Below are positions 27,755 through 36,920 of a DNA stretch of 64,000 nt, piece after piece; the first letter of the stretch is position 1, and each line of letters begins with the position of its first letter. This stretch comes from Chryseobacterium daecheongense (GTDB lineage Bacteria; Bacteroidota; Bacteroidia; Flavobacteriales; Weeksellaceae). Below the pieces are notes generated by a model that saw nothing but the letters and a program-made list of their open reading frames with translations, did no database searches and was not told the DNA's origin. Location of the stretch: NCBI RefSeq assembly GCF_003729955.1, contig NZ_RJTX01000003.1, forward strand, positions 105,297-169,296, given 5' to 3'. The position numbers were made by a program, and so were the translations under genes.

Positions 27755-28516
27755 TTATTCAGCATCGAAATCAGCATCTGTATCAGCAGATACTTTTTCT
27801 CCTTCTTCTTTAGATTTTTCTTTATCAGCTTTTCTTTGAGACTGTCCTTCTTTGATAGATTCAGCAACAACGCTTAAAATCATATCGATAGACTTAGAAG
27901 CATCATCGTTTCCTGGGATAACGAAGTCTACTTTTCTAGGATCAGAGTTCGTATCAACGATACCAAAAACTGGAATACCTAATTTCTTAGCTTCAGTTAC
28001 TGCGATGTGTTCTCTTAAGATATCAACTACAAATACAGCAGATGGAAGCCTAACCATGTCAGCGATAGAACCTAAGTTCTTCTCAAGGTTAGCTCTTTGT
28101 CTGTCTACCTGAAGTCTTTCTTTTTTAGATAAAGTCTCGAACGTACCATCTTTTTTCATTTTATCGATGGAGTTCATTTTTTTAACAGCCTTTCTGATCG
28201 TAACGAAGTTCGTTAACATACCACCTGGCCATCTTTCTGTAATATAAGGCATATTAAGTTCAGAAGCGTGTTTTGCCACTACTTCTTTCGCCTGCTTCTT
28301 AGTAGCTACGAAAAGAACTTTTTTACCTGCAGAAGTTAATTTTTCTAAAGCGTTACAAGCTTCATCCAATTTAACTGCTGTTTTATGTAAGTCTACAATG
28401 TGAATACCGTTTTTCTCCATAAAAATGTATGGAGCCATATTTGGATTCCACTTTCTCGTCATGTGACCGAAGTGTACACCAGCCTCTAAAAGGTCTTTTA
28501 CATTTGCTTTTGCCAT
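27755..28516 (-). CDS. rpsB: Small ribosomal subunit protein uS2
   Basis: Protein S2 binds late to the 30S subunit and helps recruit S1. The N-terminus is typical (VKDLLEAGVHFGHMTRKWNPNMAPYIF), as are PYITERWPGGMLTNFVTIRKA and VFGIVDTNSDPRKVDFVIPGNDDA. The 253-residue length includes an acidic C-terminal tail rich in Lys, Glu and Asp (from about residue 230), common in Bacteroidota. It lies 203 bases downstream of rpsI on the same strand; the spacer holds seven-base periodic repeats and may contain a leader for S2 control. It is not followed by tsf. Confidence 0.97.
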   Translation of the reverse strand: MAKANVKDLLEAGVHFGHMTRKWNPNMAPYIFMEKNGIHIVDLHKTAVKLDEACNALEKLTSAGKKVLFVATKKQAKEVVAKHASELNMPYITERWPGGMLTNFVTIRKAVKKMNSIDKMKKDGTFETLSKKERLQVDRQRANLEKNLGSIADMVRLPSAVFVVDILREHIAVTEAKKLGIPVFGIVDTNSDPRKVDFVIPGNDDASKSIDMILSVVAESIKEGQSQRKADKEKSKEEGEKVSADTDADFDAE

Positions 28517-28617
28517 GTTTTCTGTTTTTGTTAGTTTACTTTCCGTCTTTTAAACAATCAACAACTTCTTTAGATGGGAGAAGCGTTTGGATGCTAAACG
28601 TAACGGGCAATTTTTTG

Positions 28618-28713
28618 CTTTAGGCTCTAGGCATTAAGCTGAAAGCTTCAAGCGGGTTAAAAATTTTAATAAGTTTTTCAAATAGCTTATCGCATATTGC
28701 TTTAAGCTTACCG
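28618..28713. repeat. Seven-base periodic degenerate repeats in the rpsI-rpsB spacer
   Basis: On the plus strand five consecutive heptamers read CTTTAGG, CTCTAGG, CATTAAG, CTGAAAG and CTTCAAG (28618-28652). A second block reads CTTATCG, CATATTG, CTTTAAG and CTTACCG (28686-28713). The units share a leading C and a closing G. Related heptads occur at 52214-52241. The repeats lie in the transcribed spacer before rpsB. Their function is unknown. Confidence 0.65.
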
Positions 28714-28719
28714 CTATTC

Positions 28720-29106
28720 TTAACGTTTAGAGAACTGGAATCTCTTTCTTGCTTTCTTCTGACCTGGTTTCTTTCTTTCAACCATTCTAGCGTCTCTTGT
28801 AAGTAAACCAGCAGGCTTCAATGCTAATCTGAACTCAGCGTTGATTTCGCATAAAGCTCTTGAAATACCTAATCTGATAGCTTCTGCCTGACCTGTATTT
28901 CCACCACCGAATACGTTTACGGTAACGTCATACTGACCAACAGTTTCAGAAAGGATAAACGGTTGGTTCAATTTGTAAACCATAACGTCTGTAGAGAAAT
29001 ATTCCTTAGCATCTTTACCGTTTACTGTAATGTTACCAGTTCCTGGCTTTACATAAACTCTTGCTACAGAAGTTTTTCTTCTTCCGATTTTGTGAACTAT
29101 AGACAT
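28720..29106 (-). CDS. rpsI: Small ribosomal subunit protein uS9
   Basis: Protein S9 sits in the 30S head with its C-terminal tail reaching the P-site tRNA. The sequence shows the family N-terminus ([19 protein letters not shown]), the [19 protein letters not shown] core and the basic C-terminus ending RKRFQFSKR. Length is 128 residues, normal. It follows rplM by 5 bases and is certainly co-transcribed with it. A 203-base spacer separates it from rpsB. Confidence 0.97.
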   Translation of the reverse strand: MSIVHKIGRRKTSVARVYVKPGTGNITVNGKDAKEYFSTDVMVYKLNQPFILSETVGQYDVTVNVFGGGNTGQAEAIRLGISRALCEINAEFRLALKPAGLLTRDARMVERKKPGQKKARKRFQFSKR

Positions 29107-29111
29107 ATTAA

Positions 29112-29567
29112 TTATTTAAATTCGTTAACATTAATTGTTTTAGGCTGTTGAGCTTCATGCTTGTGCTCAGTTCCTTCATATAAATAAAGGTTTTTAAGCA
29201 ATGCAGATCCTAATCTGTTTTTTGGAAGCATTCCTTTTACAGATTTTTCCAATACTTTTAAAGAATCTTTCTTTTGAAGTTCAGCAGCAGTCATAGACTT
29301 TTGACCTCCAGGATATCCTGTATGCCAGATGTAAGTCTTGTCAGCCCACTTGTTTCCGGAAAGAGTAACTTTCCCAGCGTTCAAAACGATAACGTTATCA
29401 CCACAATCTACGTGAGGTGTAAAGTTCGTCTTGTGCTTACCTCTCAAAATCTTTGCAACCGTAGAAGCCAGTCTTCCCAACGGTTGTCCTTCAGCGTCTA
29501 CCACAACCCATTCTTTATTAGCAGTAGCTTTGTTCGCTGAAACAGTTTTGTAACTTAATGTATTCAC
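29112..29567 (-). CDS. rplM: Large ribosomal subunit protein uL13
   Basis: Protein L13 is an early assembly protein of the 50S subunit. The sequence contains [34 protein letters not shown] and the [10 protein letters not shown] segment typical of the family. Length is 151 residues. The start codon is GTG (plus-strand CAC at 29565-29567); the family N-terminus [13 protein letters not shown] begins there and no ATG fits better. It is the first gene of the rplM-rpsI-rpsB transcript, driven by the TACCTTTG box at 29614-29621. The leader start (CACACCC) can pair with the GTGTG holding the start codon, which may be chance or part of autoregulation. Confidence 0.96.
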   Translation of the reverse strand: MNTLSYKTVSANKATANKEWVVVDAEGQPLGRLASTVAKILRGKHKTNFTPHVDCGDNVIVLNAGKVTLSGNKWADKTYIWHTGYPGGQKSMTAAELQKKDSLKVLEKSVKGMLPKNRLGSALLKNLYLYEGTEHKHEAQQPKTINVNEFK

Positions 29568-29613
29568 ACGTTTTAGTTAAAGATTAAACATAATTTTCCC
29601 CTAAAAGGGTGTG

Positions 29614-29621
29614 CAAAGGTA
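29614..29621 (-). promoter_or_regulatory. -7 promoter box of rplM-rpsI-rpsB
   Basis: On the minus strand TACCTTTG followed by CAC fits the consensus. It lies 46 bases before the GTG start of rplM. Confidence 0.6.
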
Positions 29622-29805
29622 TAAATAATTTTTGGAATAGGAAAACATATTTTATTTTATCTCTTGAATCCAGGCTATCTTGCTTGTTTTTAATAGTCTT
29701 CATCTATATAACCGCCCTCACGACCCCATTTTATTCATATGATAATGTAATGATAAAATTTAAATTAATTTAATCTCAAAAATCCCATTTTTTTCATGAA
29801 ATAAT

Positions 29806-29813
29806 TATATTTG
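29806..29813 (+). promoter_or_regulatory. -7 promoter box of the DUF3667 gene
   Basis: TATATTTG followed by C lies 20 bases before the ATG at 29834. Confidence 0.55.
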
Positions 29814-29833
29814 CTTCAAATCTTTATAAAACT

Positions 29834-30943
29834 ATGAGCCACGGAAAAATACGAGAAGATAAGACATGTCTTAACTGCGGACATGTCGTAGAGGAAAGAT
29901 TCTGCCCTCATTGCGGTCAGGAAAACGTAGAGCCTAAACAGCCGTTCCACTATCTTTTCACTCATTTCATTGAAGATTTTACGCATTACGACGGACAGTT
30001 CTGGAAAACCATCAAATACTTATTATTCCGTCCGGGAAAATTAACCAAAGAATATCTTGCAGGAAAAAGACAGCTGTATGTGGCTCCCGTAAAATTATAT
30101 ATTTTCATAAGTTTCATCACTTTTTTCCTTCCTTCCCTGTTTTCAGGCTCCGAAGAGGAAATGAATAATGACAGCAAAAAAACACATGCTTCCCAGGAAA
30201 TTGAAAAAGAAAAGAAGAAAGAACAGATTGCCCAGTTTACAGACAGTTTAACGCAGGGACTTAAGGAAGCGCAATTAAAAGCAAAGAAACCCAAAACCAG
30301 CAAAGACCTGAAACTCACACAGGTCAATGGAAATGATATTGAAACCGATGTAATAGACGAAACAGCAGATGGAAAAATAGGCGTCCTCGGAGCGAAAACC
30401 ATGAAGCAATTTGATTCCATTTCTCATAAAAACAACAACAAGGCCGTTTATAGCTATTTCAGACCATTTGCTAAAAAAATATTCTACTTACAGGAAAAAG
30501 GACTCAGTCAGGATGAAATCTTTGACCGGTTCACCAATACTTTTTTACATACCCTTCCAAAGGCTTTATTCATATACCTTCCTGTATTCGCCTTTTTCTT
30601 ATGGCTGTTCCACAACAAGAAAAGATGGTGGTATTTTGATCATGGCATCTTTACCCTGCATTACTTCTCATTCCTTCTATTAGGAACATTGATCTTTATT
30701 TTACTATCGGAACTGATGGCCTTATTACCTGATTTTGGAATGTTTACTCTACTTTCTATATTTATATATTTCGTAGCAACAATATATATGTGCATCTATT
30801 TCTTTATTGCCCATCATAGCGTATACGAAACAAGAAAAAGAACAAGTATTTTCAAAGGCTCGATTCTTTTCCTTATCAATACTTTTGGAGTATTGATTAT
30901 GTTCCTGATATTGCTCTATGTAAGCTTTATGACAATGCATTAA
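29834..30943 (+). CDS. DUF3667 membrane protein with zinc ribbon
   Basis: This 369-residue protein has an N-terminal zinc-ribbon pattern with cysteines at 12, 15, 24 and 27 (CLNCG and CPHCG), then the characteristic DUF3667 segment (HFIEDFTHYDGQFWKTIKYLLFRPGKLTKEYLAGKRQLYVAP, in two parts). A first membrane helix follows at about 88-104, then a long charged, coiled-coil-like loop, and three or four helices in the C-terminal half. Function of the family is unknown. The C-terminus overlaps the convergent gene's end by 4 bases, and no terminator lies between them. Confidence 0.85.
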   Translation: MSHGKIREDKTCLNCGHVVEERFCPHCGQENVEPKQPFHYLFTHFIEDFTHYDGQFWKTIKYLLFRPGKLTKEYLAGKRQLYVAPVKLYIFISFITFFLPSLFSGSEEEMNNDSKKTHASQEIEKEKKKEQIAQFTDSLTQGLKEAQLKAKKPKTSKDLKLTQVNGNDIETDVIDETADGKIGVLGAKTMKQFDSISHKNNNKAVYSYFRPFAKKIFYLQEKGLSQDEIFDRFTNTFLHTLPKALFIYLPVFAFFLWLFHNKKRWWYFDHGIFTLHYFSFLLLGTLIFILLSELMALLPDFGMFTLLSIFIYFVATIYMCIYFFIAHHSVYETRKRTSIFKGSILFLINTFGVLIMFLILLYVSFMTMH

Positions 30944-31272
30944 TCACGAAGCGTTTTATTCGCTCTGAAACTCGCAATTAAATAATATGCCACAAAAACC
31001 GTTGAAAATTTCAGAACGGAAGGAATCGCTAATTCAAGATTGAAAATCAACGTTCCAATGAGAACTAAAATTCCCATGGCTACAAATGACAATCCTAATT
31101 TTTGAGGTAATGTGAAATTGGGAGTATCTAAATAATAAGCCATTCCCCAGGCAAAACCAAAAGCGATCGCGTAATAAATATCAAGTCCGATATTTTTTGA
31201 ACTGTAAAAAAAATAATTAATCAAAAAACTAACAACTGTTCCCAACGCAAAATAGAGCAATGCCTTTTTCAT
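30940..31272 (-). CDS. Small integral membrane protein
   Basis: This 110-residue protein has about four hydrophobic stretches: ALLYFALGTVVSFLINYFF, YYAIAFGFAWGMAYYL, LGLSFVAMGILVLIGTLIF and FSTVFVAYYLIASF. No domain or catalytic motif is recognised. It has its own -7 box (TACTTTTG at 31291-31298, minus strand) 18 bases before the ATG. It is convergent with the DUF3667 gene, overlapping at the stops. Confidence 0.7.
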   Translation of the reverse strand: MKKALLYFALGTVVSFLINYFFYSSKNIGLDIYYAIAFGFAWGMAYYLDTPNFTLPQKLGLSFVAMGILVLIGTLIFNLELAIPSVLKFSTVFVAYYLIASFRANKTLRD

Positions 31273-31290
31273 ACCTTATATATTGTGATG

Positions 31291-31298
31291 CAAAAGTA
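31291..31298 (-). promoter_or_regulatory. -7 promoter box of the small membrane protein gene
   Basis: On the minus strand TACTTTTG fits TAnnTTTG and lies 18 bases before the ATG at 31272. Confidence 0.5.
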
Positions 31299-31455
31299 GA
31301 AATTTTAATTTGAGAATTTGAAATCTGAACCAACTCAAACAACTCAACTCTTCAACCCTCCAACTCAAAAAAGACAAACATTGATTTAATTCAATCCATG
31401 TAAATATTTAAAAACCATTGATTTAAATACAAACCAAAGGTTACTATTTTATTGT

Positions 31456-31463
31456 TATATTTG
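31456..31463 (+). promoter_or_regulatory. -7 promoter box of the fused mutase gene
   Basis: TATATTTG followed by G fits TAnnTTTG and lies 27 bases before the ATG at 31491. It overlaps the longer reading frame from a TTG at 31452 and so argues for the ATG. Confidence 0.55.
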
Positions 31464-31490
31464 GGAATTCAGAAATTTTCTAGATTTTTT

Positions 31491-34400
31491 ATGGAAACCC
31501 AAAAATATACTCCTAAAAACAAAGTAAGAATTGTAACAGCGGCATCGTTATTTGACGGTCATGATGCTGCCATCAATATCATGCGTCGTGTAATCCAGGG
31601 AACAGGATGCGAAGTGATCCATCTTGGGCACGATAAATCAGCAGAGGAAGTTGTAAACACAGCTATTCAGGAAGACGCCAATGCCATTGCCTTAACTTCA
31701 TATCAAGGTGGACACAATGAATATTTCAAATACATTTATGATCTTCTGAGAGAAAAAAACTCCCCACAGATTAAAATCTTTGGTGGCGGAGGTGGTGTAA
31801 TCCTGCCTGAAGAGATCAAAGACCTGATGTCTTATGGTATCGACAGAATTTATTCTCCGGATGATGGAAGAGAATTAGGTCTTCAGGGAATGATTGATGA
31901 CCTAGTTCAAAGATCAGATTTTGCAACAGGACAAGATGTTACTGCAAAAGATCTGGATTCAATTCAATTTGAAAACCCTACAAGCATTGCTCAAATCATT
32001 TCAGCTGTAGAAAACTTCTCAGACGAAAAGCCTGAGTTGGTAAAAGCTATTGATGAAAAATCGAAAGATTTGAATATCCCGATCATCGGTATCACCGGTA
32101 CGGGTGGAGCGGGAAAATCTTCATTAACCGATGAATTGGTAAGACGTTTTTTACGTTCTAACACTGATAAAAAAATTGCCATTATTTCTATTGACCCTTC
32201 CAAAAAGAAAACAGGAGGTGCATTATTAGGAGACAGAATCCGTATGAACGCGATCAATGATCCAAGGGTTTATATGCGTTCGATGGCTACAAGAGAAAAT
32301 AATGTCTCTGTATCCCCTTTCATTCATTCCGCGCTGAATGTTTTGAAACTGGCTCACCCGGATGTGATCATTCTTGAAACTTCAGGGATCGGGCAATCCG
32401 GTTCAGAGGTTTCTGATTTTGCGGATGTTTCCATGTATGTGATGACTCCTGAATATGGAGCTTCCACTCAGCTGGAAAAAATCGACATGCTTGATTATGC
32501 AGACTTGGTTGCTTTAAACAAATCTGATAAACGTGGCGCTTTAGATGCCCTACAGGCTGTAAGAAAACAATTCCAGAGAAATCATCTTTTATGGGAAAGT
32601 CAATTGGAGGACATGCCGGTGTATGCAACAAAAGCTTCTCAGTTCAATGATCACGGAACTACTGAACTTTACAACAGATTGGTTTCAAAAGTTAACGAGA
32701 AGTTCCCGGAATTACATCTGCAAAACTTTGTTGAACAGGAAATCAATGAGGAAGTAACTATCATTCCTCCCAAAAGAGTTCGTTACCTGTCAGAAATTGT
32801 TGAAAACAACAAACAGTATGATGCAAACGTTGAAAAACAGGCCGAATTAGCAAGAAAAATGTATCATATTCAGGGAGTAAAAAATATTATTTCGGGAGAA
32901 ATTCTGGAGGCTGAATATCAAAAAGCAGAAAAAGAGCTTCAACAGGAAAATATCGACTTCCTTACCAACTGGGAGGATACTAAAAAAGCATTCCATTCTG
33001 AGTTTTATTCTTATTTCGTTCGTGGAAAAGAAATCAAAGTGGAAACCTCAACGGAATCTTTATCTCATTTAAGAATTCCTAAAATTGCTTTACCTAAATA
33101 TAATGATTGGGGAGACCTGATTAAATGGAAAGGCCAGGAAAACCTACCGGGAAGCTTCCCATATACAGCTGGAATTTATCCTTTCAAAAGAACAGGGGAA
33201 GATCCGACAAGGATGTTTGCCGGAGAAGGAGGCCCTGAAAGAACCAACAGAAGGTTCCACTATGTTTCTGCCGAGATGCCTGCAAAACGTTTATCCACGG
33301 CGTTCGACTCTGTAACATTATACGGACAGGATCCTGCTTTACCACCAGATATTTATGGAAAAATTGGGAATGCGGGTGTTTCTATTGCCACTTTAGATGA
33401 TGCTAAAAAATTGTATTCAGGATTTGATCTGGTAAACGCTCTGACTTCCGTTTCCATGACAATTAACGGACCAGCTCCGATGTTATTGGCCTTCTTCATG
33501 AATGCAGCCATTGATCAAAACGTTGAAAAATATATTGCCGAAAATAATCTTGAGGCTAAGGTTGAAGCTAAGCTTAAGGAAAAGTTTGACGATAAGGGAC
33601 TGGAAAGACCAAGATATAACGGAGAACTTCCACCTTCCAATAATGGTTTAGGACTGAAATTATTGGGAATTACAGGAGATGAAATCATTCCTGCGGATGT
33701 CTATGCTGAAATTAAAGCTAAAACCATTGCAACAGTTCGCGGTACCGTTCAGGCAGATATTTTAAAAGAAGACCAGGCTCAGAATACCTGTATCTTCTCT
33801 ACTGAATTTGCCCTTCGTTTGATGGGTGACGTTCAGGAATATTTCATCAAGGAAAAAGTAAGAAACTTCTACTCTGTTTCTATTTCCGGATATCATATTG
33901 CTGAAGCCGGAGCCAATCCTGTTTCTCAGTTGGCATTCACTTTGGCAAACGGTTTCACCTATGTGGAATATTACCTAAGCAGAGGAATGGATATCAATGA
34001 TTTTGCTCCTAACTTATCATTCTTTTTCTCCAATGGTATCGACCCTGAATATTCAGTAATTGGACGTGTGGCAAGAAGAATCTGGGCAAAAGCAATGAAG
34101 CATAAATACGGAGCAGACGAAAGAAGCCAGATGTTGAAATACCACATCCAGACTTCCGGACGTTCTCTTCATGCTCAGGAAATTGATTTCAATGATATCA
34201 GAACCACGCTTCAGGCATTGTATGCCATTTATGACAACTGTAACTCGCTTCACACCAATGCTTATGATGAAGCGATCACTACACCTACAGAAGAATCTGT
34301 AAGAAGAGCAATGGCGATCCAGCTGATCATCAACAAAGAATTAGGATTGGCTAAAAATGAAAATCCGCTTCAAGGTTCTTTTATCATTGAAGAATTAACG

Positions 34401-34838
34401 GATCTTGTGGAAGAAGCAGTGTATGCGGAATTCGACAGAATTACAGAAAGAGGCGGTGTTCTTGGAGCGATGGAAACCATGTATCAACGTTCTAAAATCC
34501 AGGAAGAATCCATGCATTATGAATGGTTGAAGCACACTGGAGAATACCCGATTATTGGGGTGAATACATTCTTAGGAAAAGATGGTTCACCAACTGTACT
34601 TCCAGGAGAAGTTATCCGTTCTACGGAGGAAGAAAAACAGGCCCAGATCGATACCCTCCACAACTTCCAAAAAGCGAATGAAGGAAAATCTGAACAGGCT
34701 CTAAAAAAACTTCAGCATGCAGCCATTAACCAGCAAAACTTATTTGAAGTAATGATGGATGCCGTGAAATATTGTTCTTTAGGACAAATTACCAATGCTT
34801 TATTTGAAGTAGGCGGTAAGTACCGAAGAAATATGTAA
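31491..34838 (+). CDS. icmF: Fused B12-dependent acyl-CoA mutase with G-protein chaperone (IcmF type)
   Basis: This 1115-residue protein fuses three parts, as in isobutyryl-CoA mutase IcmF. The B12-binding domain (about 10-150) has DGHDAA at 22-27, the DxH lower-ligand motif. A MeaB-like GTPase follows, with P-loop GTGGAGKS at 203-210 and NKSD at 343-346. The mutase barrel starts near 560 and includes [18 protein letters not shown] and [14 protein letters not shown]. Known IcmF enzymes interconvert isobutyryl- and n-butyryl-CoA and some also act on isovaleryl/pivalyl-CoA; which substrate is used here cannot be read. The B12 domain ends the DxHxxG motif in Ala rather than Gly, which I recall as usual for IcmF. 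A terminator follows. Confidence 0.92.
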   Translation: METQKYTPKNKVRIVTAASLFDGHDAAINIMRRVIQGTGCEVIHLGHDKSAEEVVNTAIQEDANAIALTSYQGGHNEYFKYIYDLLREKNSPQIKIFGGGGGVILPEEIKDLMSYGIDRIYSPDDGRELGLQGMIDDLVQRSDFATGQDVTAKDLDSIQFENPTSIAQIISAVENFSDEKPELVKAIDEKSKDLNIPIIGITGTGGAGKSSLTDELVRRFLRSNTDKKIAIISIDPSKKKTGGALLGDRIRMNAINDPRVYMRSMATRENNVSVSPFIHSALNVLKLAHPDVIILETSGIGQSGSEVSDFADVSMYVMTPEYGASTQLEKIDMLDYADLVALNKSDKRGALDALQAVRKQFQRNHLLWESQLEDMPVYATKASQFNDHGTTELYNRLVSKVNEKFPELHLQNFVEQEINEEVTIIPPKRVRYLSEIVENNKQYDANVEKQAELARKMYHIQGVKNIISGEILEAEYQKAEKELQQENIDFLTNWEDTKKAFHSEFYSYFVRGKEIKVETSTESLSHLRIPKIALPKYNDWGDLIKWKGQENLPGSFPYTAGIYPFKRTGEDPTRMFAGEGGPERTNRRFHYVSAEMPAKRLSTAFDSVTLYGQDPALPPDIYGKIGNAGVSIATLDDAKKLYSGFDLVNALTSVSMTINGPAPMLLAFFMNAAIDQNVEKYIAENNLEAKVEAKLKEKFDDKGLERPRYNGELPPSNNGLGLKLLGITGDEIIPADVYAEIKAKTIATVRGTVQADILKEDQAQNTCIFSTEFALRLMGDVQEYFIKEKVRNFYSVSISGYHIAEAGANPVSQLAFTLANGFTYVEYYLSRGMDINDFAPNLSFFFSNGIDPEYSVIGRVARRIWAKAMKHKYGADERSQMLKYHIQTSGRSLHAQEIDFNDIRTTLQALYAIYDNCNSLHTNAYDEAITTPTEESVRRAMAIQLIINKELGLAKNENPLQGSFIIEELTDLVEEAVYAEFDRITERGGVLGAMETMYQRSKIQEESMHYEWLKHTGEYPIIGVNTFLGKDGSPTVLPGEVIRSTEEEKQAQIDTLHNFQKANEGKSEQALKKLQHAAINQQNLFEVMMDAVKYCSLGQITNALFEVGGKYRRNM

Positions 34839-34861
34839 TCTATACTAAAACATTATAAATT

Positions 34862-34890
34862 AACCTCAAAGAAATTCCTTTGAGGTTTTT
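34862..34890 (+). terminator. Rho-independent terminator after icmF
   Basis: AACCTCAAAG and CTTTGAGGTT form a 10-bp stem with a 6-base loop followed by a T-run. Confidence 0.88.
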
Positions 34891-34902
34891 ATTTTAAATA
34901 TT

Positions 34903-34910
34903 TATGTTTG
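34903..34910 (+). promoter_or_regulatory. -7 promoter box directly before the ATG at 34915
   Basis: TATGTTTG lies only 4 bases before the ATG, which would give a leaderless or nearly leaderless mRNA if used. Confidence 0.45.
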
Positions 34911-34914
34911 TCAC

Positions 34915-35625
34915 ATGAAACCAAAAGCGATATTTAACTGGAGTAGCGGAAAAGATTCGGCACTGGCTCTTTATAAAATAATGCAAGAAAACAATCTTGA
35001 GATCACTTCCCTGCTTACGAGTATCAATAAAGAATATCAGCGAATTTCCATGCATGGTGTTCACGTTTCGCTTTTGGAGCAGCAAGCAGCAAGTTTGGGA
35101 ATTCCTTTGATTAAAATGGCGCTTCCAAAAGAACCATCCATGGAAGAATATCGTAAAATCATGGGTAATACAATGACTTCAATACAATCTCAGGGAATCA
35201 CTCATTCCGTTTTTGGAGATATTTTTCTGGAAGATTTGCGTGCTTACCGTGAAGAACAATTACAATCCATTGGAATGAAAGCTGTTTTCCCGCTTTGGAA
35301 GCAAGATACAACAGGGCTCATCCATGAATTTTTAGACCTTGGATTTAAAACCATTGTTACCTGCGTGAATGAAACATATCTTGATAAAAGCTTCGCGGGA
35401 AGAATCATTGATAAAGATTTCATTACCGATTTACCTTCAACTGTTGATCCTTGCGGAGAAAACGGAGAATTTCACACCTTTACTTTTGATGGTCCTATTT
35501 TTAAGAAACCTGTTCAGTTTGAAATAGGAGAAATTGTAAAGAAAACATACCCAAAACCAAAAACAGACAATAATACAGAGGAGGAAGAATATGTTTTCTG
35601 GTTTTGCGACCTAATTTCAAAATAG
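34915..35625 (+). CDS. DUF71/Dph6-related ATP pyrophosphatase
   Basis: This 236-residue protein belongs to the PP-loop ATP pyrophosphatases related to diphthine-ammonia ligase. The PP-loop is seen as NWSSGKDSALALY (residues 8-20). GDIFLEDLRAYREEQL and CVNETYLDKSFAGR are typical of the COG2102 family. Bacteria lack diphthamide, and published comparative work on this family linked a bacterial subgroup to B12 salvage. The gene directly follows a B12-dependent mutase, which fits that idea, but a terminator separates them. Substrate remains unknown. Confidence 0.85.
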   Translation: MKPKAIFNWSSGKDSALALYKIMQENNLEITSLLTSINKEYQRISMHGVHVSLLEQQAASLGIPLIKMALPKEPSMEEYRKIMGNTMTSIQSQGITHSVFGDIFLEDLRAYREEQLQSIGMKAVFPLWKQDTTGLIHEFLDLGFKTIVTCVNETYLDKSFAGRIIDKDFITDLPSTVDPCGENGEFHTFTFDGPIFKKPVQFEIGEIVKKTYPKPKTDNNTEEEEYVFWFCDLISK

Positions 35626-35695
35626 ACTTTCACAAAAGATGAAAACCAATATTTAGCTTTTGTAAAACAGCATTAATTTTTTTCTTTATATTATG

Positions 35696-35726
35696 AAACC
35701 TCTTAAGTAAAATTAAGAGGTTTTTT
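35696..35726 (+). terminator. Rho-independent terminator after the DUF71 gene
   Basis: AAACCTCTTAA and TTAAGAGGTTT form an 11-bp stem with a 6-base loop followed by a T-run. The next promoter box begins immediately after it. Confidence 0.88.
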
Positions 35727-35727
35727 A

Positions 35728-35735
35728 TATTTTTG
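35728..35735 (+). promoter_or_regulatory. -7 promoter box of the serine hydrolase gene
   Basis: TATTTTTG lies 9 bases before an in-frame ATG at 35745 and 39 bases before the ATG at 35775. The latter fits a normal leader and the lipoprotein signal better. Confidence 0.5.
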
Positions 35736-35774
35736 ATATAACAAATGAATCTGATTAAAAATTTCCAGCTCCCA

Positions 35775-36911
35775 ATGGCAAACAAAACACTCTCTTTTTT
35801 TCTTCTATTTTTTCTCTTCGTTGGAGTATTATCATGTAAAAATGAAGTTAAACCTAATCCTGTTGACAAAAAAGCAATCATAGACTCTACTATCACCGCT
35901 TTTGAAAAAAAACTGCTAGAACAGCAGATCGATTCTGTTTTCAAAAAGTATGACTTCAATGGGAGTGTTACTGTTTTTAAAGACTCTGTTGAATTATACC
36001 GGAAATCAAACGGCTATTCCGATTTTAATAAAAAGACTAAAATTGATGAGAATACCATTTTTGCCATCGGTTCTGTAAGCAAACAATTTACAGCCGTTCT
36101 TATTCTTCTTCAGATGGAACAGGGAAAATTGAAACCGGATGATAAAGTTTCAACCTATATCAAAGAATTTCAGACCAAAGAATATGAAAACATTACCATC
36201 CATCAGCTTCTCAATCATACTTCCGGGCTCAATACTCTTGGCGGAAAGCTTATGTTTAAAAGTGGATCAGAATTTTTTTACTCCAATGACGGATTTAATA
36301 CTTTAGGTAAAATCGTAGAAAAAACTTCTGGGAAGAGCTATGATGAAAATGTAATGGAACTTTTCAAAAAAGCAGGCATGGATCATTCATATACAGGTAC
36401 TACTTTTGAAGGAGCCGATTTTGCAGGCGCCTATATCGGGAACGCAAAAAAGTTTGAAAAAATACAGAATATGCCTAAAAGATTAGGTAATAAAGAGATT
36501 GGAATTCCCGCAGGAGGCATTCTTTCAGGGATTCAGGATCTATATAGATGGAATCATGCTCTTTACGGCGGAAAAATACTAAAGCCGGAAACCTTTCAAA
36601 AATTTGTTTCTAAAAGTGCTGAAAGACGCCACCCGATATTTGGTAAAATGGGATACGGCTACGGAATCATGATGAATATGGGACAGCCAACTGCTTATTT
36701 TCACAGCGGATATGTAAAAGGTTCGCCTTCCCTGAATATCTATTATCCTGAAGAAAAAACCTCAGTGATCATCTTATCCAATATTGCGGATGAAGAAAAA
36801 GGAAATGCCTTCAAGCCGTATGTGGAAATAAAGAAAATTACGGATGCTGTCGAAAACACGGTAATCAGTTTGAGAAAAGATTTGAAGGTTGATAAAAAAC
36901 AATCTTTGTAA
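35775..36911 (+). CDS. Beta-lactamase-fold serine hydrolase, lipoprotein
   Basis: This 378-residue protein belongs to the class C beta-lactamase/esterase/DD-peptidase-like superfamily. A lipoprotein signal ends in LSC with cysteine 21. The catalytic SxxK is SVSK at 100-103, the YxN-type motif is YSN at 169-171, and HSG at 310-312 takes the place of KTG. Such enzymes may cleave beta-lactams, D-amino peptides or esters; the HxG variant is more common in esterase/peptidase members, so antibiotic resistance should not be assumed. An upstream ATG at 35745 would add ten residues before the signal. It is followed after 9 bases by the 2H phosphoesterase gene. Confidence 0.85.
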   Translation: MANKTLSFFLLFFLFVGVLSCKNEVKPNPVDKKAIIDSTITAFEKKLLEQQIDSVFKKYDFNGSVTVFKDSVELYRKSNGYSDFNKKTKIDENTIFAIGSVSKQFTAVLILLQMEQGKLKPDDKVSTYIKEFQTKEYENITIHQLLNHTSGLNTLGGKLMFKSGSEFFYSNDGFNTLGKIVEKTSGKSYDENVMELFKKAGMDHSYTGTTFEGADFAGAYIGNAKKFEKIQNMPKRLGNKEIGIPAGGILSGIQDLYRWNHALYGGKILKPETFQKFVSKSAERRHPIFGKMGYGYGIMMNMGQPTAYFHSGYVKGSPSLNIYYPEEKTSVIILSNIADEEKGNAFKPYVEIKKITDAVENTVISLRKDLKVDKKQSL

Positions 36912-36920
36912 CTTTATCTC

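Noticed and set aside
31330..31367. CAACTC-rich stretch before icmF, considered as another heptad repeat
   Set aside because: The CAACTC/AACTC spacing is 5, 7 and 9 bases, so there is no constant period; it is only low-complexity sequence.
35775..36911. Antibiotic-resistance beta-lactamase
   Set aside because: SxxK and YxN are present but KTG is replaced by HSG and the protein is a lipoprotein, which fits esterase/peptidase relatives better.
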